Both the position numbers and the translations under genes were made by a program. A stretch of 6,011 bases of DNA from Bacillota bacterium (GTDB taxonomy: Bacteria > Bacillota > Clostridia > Tissierellales > Sedimentibacteraceae): contig JARBUP010000183.1 in the NCBI GenBank assembly GCA_029239575.1, positions 1 through 6,011 of the forward strand. Direction: 5' to 3'. Shown piece after piece: positions 5,237-6,011 of this stretch. A model generated the notes under the pieces. It saw only the letters and a list, made by a program, of their open reading frames with translations. It was not told where the DNA came from and made no database searches. Numbering within the stretch: the stretch's first letter is position 1; every line of letters begins with the position of its first letter.

Positions 5237-6011
5237 TTATTCATCTGATATATCAACAGTTTTAGTTTCTTGCAATTGGTTTTCCAACTGATTTAAATCA
5301 ACAATCACAATTTCTGTTAATTCATCTTCAATAATAATTTCTTCATGTATTTCTAAAGAATTTTCCAAGCCGTTTTCTGCTTGTTGTGTACCATCGATTA
5401 TAGGCAGTTTTATTGAGTCTGACTCATCATCGATGTTTTGAGTTTCATTATTTTCATCAAGTATTTGGTTTTTAAATTCATTGTTTCCAAAATTATTTTC
5501 TAATTTGTTTTCATCTTGAATTTTATTTTCATTTTTAACTTCACTATATTCATTCAAGGAATCATATTGTGGAAATACTTTATCTGATTGTTCTGCACCG
5601 CTTACATTAAATATAGTACCGGATATTATCACAAGCAATATTACTGTAACTAGTACAACAACACCGCTTTTTTTCTTTGAATTATCAAAAATATCTTTGA
5701 TTCTCAGTTCAAGATTCTTTCTACTACTTATAATATTAGTTGAAAAAACATGTCCTGAAGTATCTTTGTTCATTACAGCCAATTTAAGTATTATATTGCA
5801 ATATAACCTTTTCTCATCAACATCAGTTCCGTTAATAACATAATCATCACAAGACTGCTCCATATCTTTATTTGCTTGTATTGCCATAAGATGCACAGCA
5901 GGGTTGAACCAATGAACAGCAGAAGTAAACATTATTATTGTCTTTACTAAAATATCATTTCTCTTTAAATGAACCAACTCATGATCCAGAATCATTCTCA
6001 ATTCAGCAGGT
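5237..6011 (-). CDS. M56 (BlaR1/MecR1-like) membrane metallopeptidase, C-terminal portion with an acidic tail (start outside the window)
   Basis: The frame is open to the right edge: the residues before the first possible start (TTG at 6001-5999) read PAE, joining to PAELRMILDHELVH as in complete M56 proteins, so the true start and the N-terminal membrane helices are beyond 6011. The zinc site HELVH is encoded at about 5983-5969. The usual downstream blocks NAVHWFNP-like SAVHWFNPAVHL and MEQSCDD follow, the Glu of the latter being the likely third zinc ligand. A membrane helix (GVVVLVTVILLVIISGTIF) comes next. The remaining 120 or so residues are acidic and Asn/Gln-rich (about 33 Asp/Glu, 7 Lys, no Arg). 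BlaR1 has a penicillin-binding sensor domain at this position; none is present here. Family members cleave a cytoplasmic repressor (BlaI/MecI type) or other targets at the membrane. A BlaI-like partner would be expected to the right of the window, but cannot be seen. Confidence 0.88.
   Translation of the reverse strand, partial: PAELRMILDHELVHLKRNDILVKTIIMFTSAVHWFNPAVHLMAIQANKDMEQSCDDYVINGTDVDEKRLYCNIILKLAVMNKDTSGHVFSTNIISSRKNLELRIKDIFDNSKKKSGVVVLVTVILLVIISGTIFNVSGAEQSDKVFPQYDSLNEYSEVKNENKIQDENKLENNFGNNEFKNQILDENNETQNIDDESDSIKLPIIDGTQQAENGLENSLEIHEEIIIEDELTEIVIVDLNQLENQLQETKTVDISDE

Noticed and set aside
5999..6001. TTG as the start codon of the M56 gene
   Set aside because: The frame stays open to the window edge, and the residues before it (PAE) continue the normal M56 sequence into the HELVH site. 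The gene is cut by the window rather than starting here.

Overview
The window is AT-rich throughout, and every supported gene lies on the minus strand. Low G+C, Firmicutes-type AAGGAGG ribosome sites and the protein families present (an M56/BlaR1-like membrane peptidase, a secreted protein with 'stalk'/copper-amine-oxidase N-terminal repeats plus a DUF5050-like propeller, and an MBOAT/DHHW acetylation pair) point to a clostridial Firmicute, perhaps near the Acetivibrio/Ruminiclostridium/Clostridium group. This is inferred from gene content and composition, not from a marker gene.

Layout, in the direction of transcription (right to left). At 6011-5237 is the 3' portion of an M56 metallopeptidase gene; its true start lies outside the window. 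It keeps the HExxH site and a membrane segment but ends in an acidic, Asn/Glu-rich tail. After 29 bp comes 5207-3633, a secreted protein with two stalk repeats and a C-terminal propeller-like region. A 156-bp gap (3632-3477) follows. Then comes a tightly coupled pair: an MBOAT O-acyltransferase (3476-2067) and a membrane-anchored DHHW/AlgX-like SGNH protein (2056-788), separated by 10 bp, with the second gene's ribosome site abutting the first gene's stop codon. A rho-independent terminator at 739-707 closes this unit.

The left 690 bp (99-787) is an unusually AT-rich intergenic region. It carries several ordered signals: a 30-bp direct repeat, a perfect 15-bp inverted repeat whose 12-bp core recurs beside the transcription start of the next gene, a small GC-richer island with a remnant-like open frame, and a near-consensus sigma-A promoter. 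That promoter drives the last gene, of which only the first 32 codons are visible at 98-1: a XerC/D-like tyrosine recombinase.

Functionally, the MBOAT and DHHW proteins probably form an envelope O-acetylation machine, moving acetyl groups across the membrane onto an extracellular glycan of unknown identity. The M56 peptidase and stalk/propeller protein probably form a membrane-and-surface sensing or processing pair. Whether the two pairs work together is unproven. I see no clear new defence or mobile system. The part least explained by known families is the repeat-bearing intergenic region beside the recombinase.
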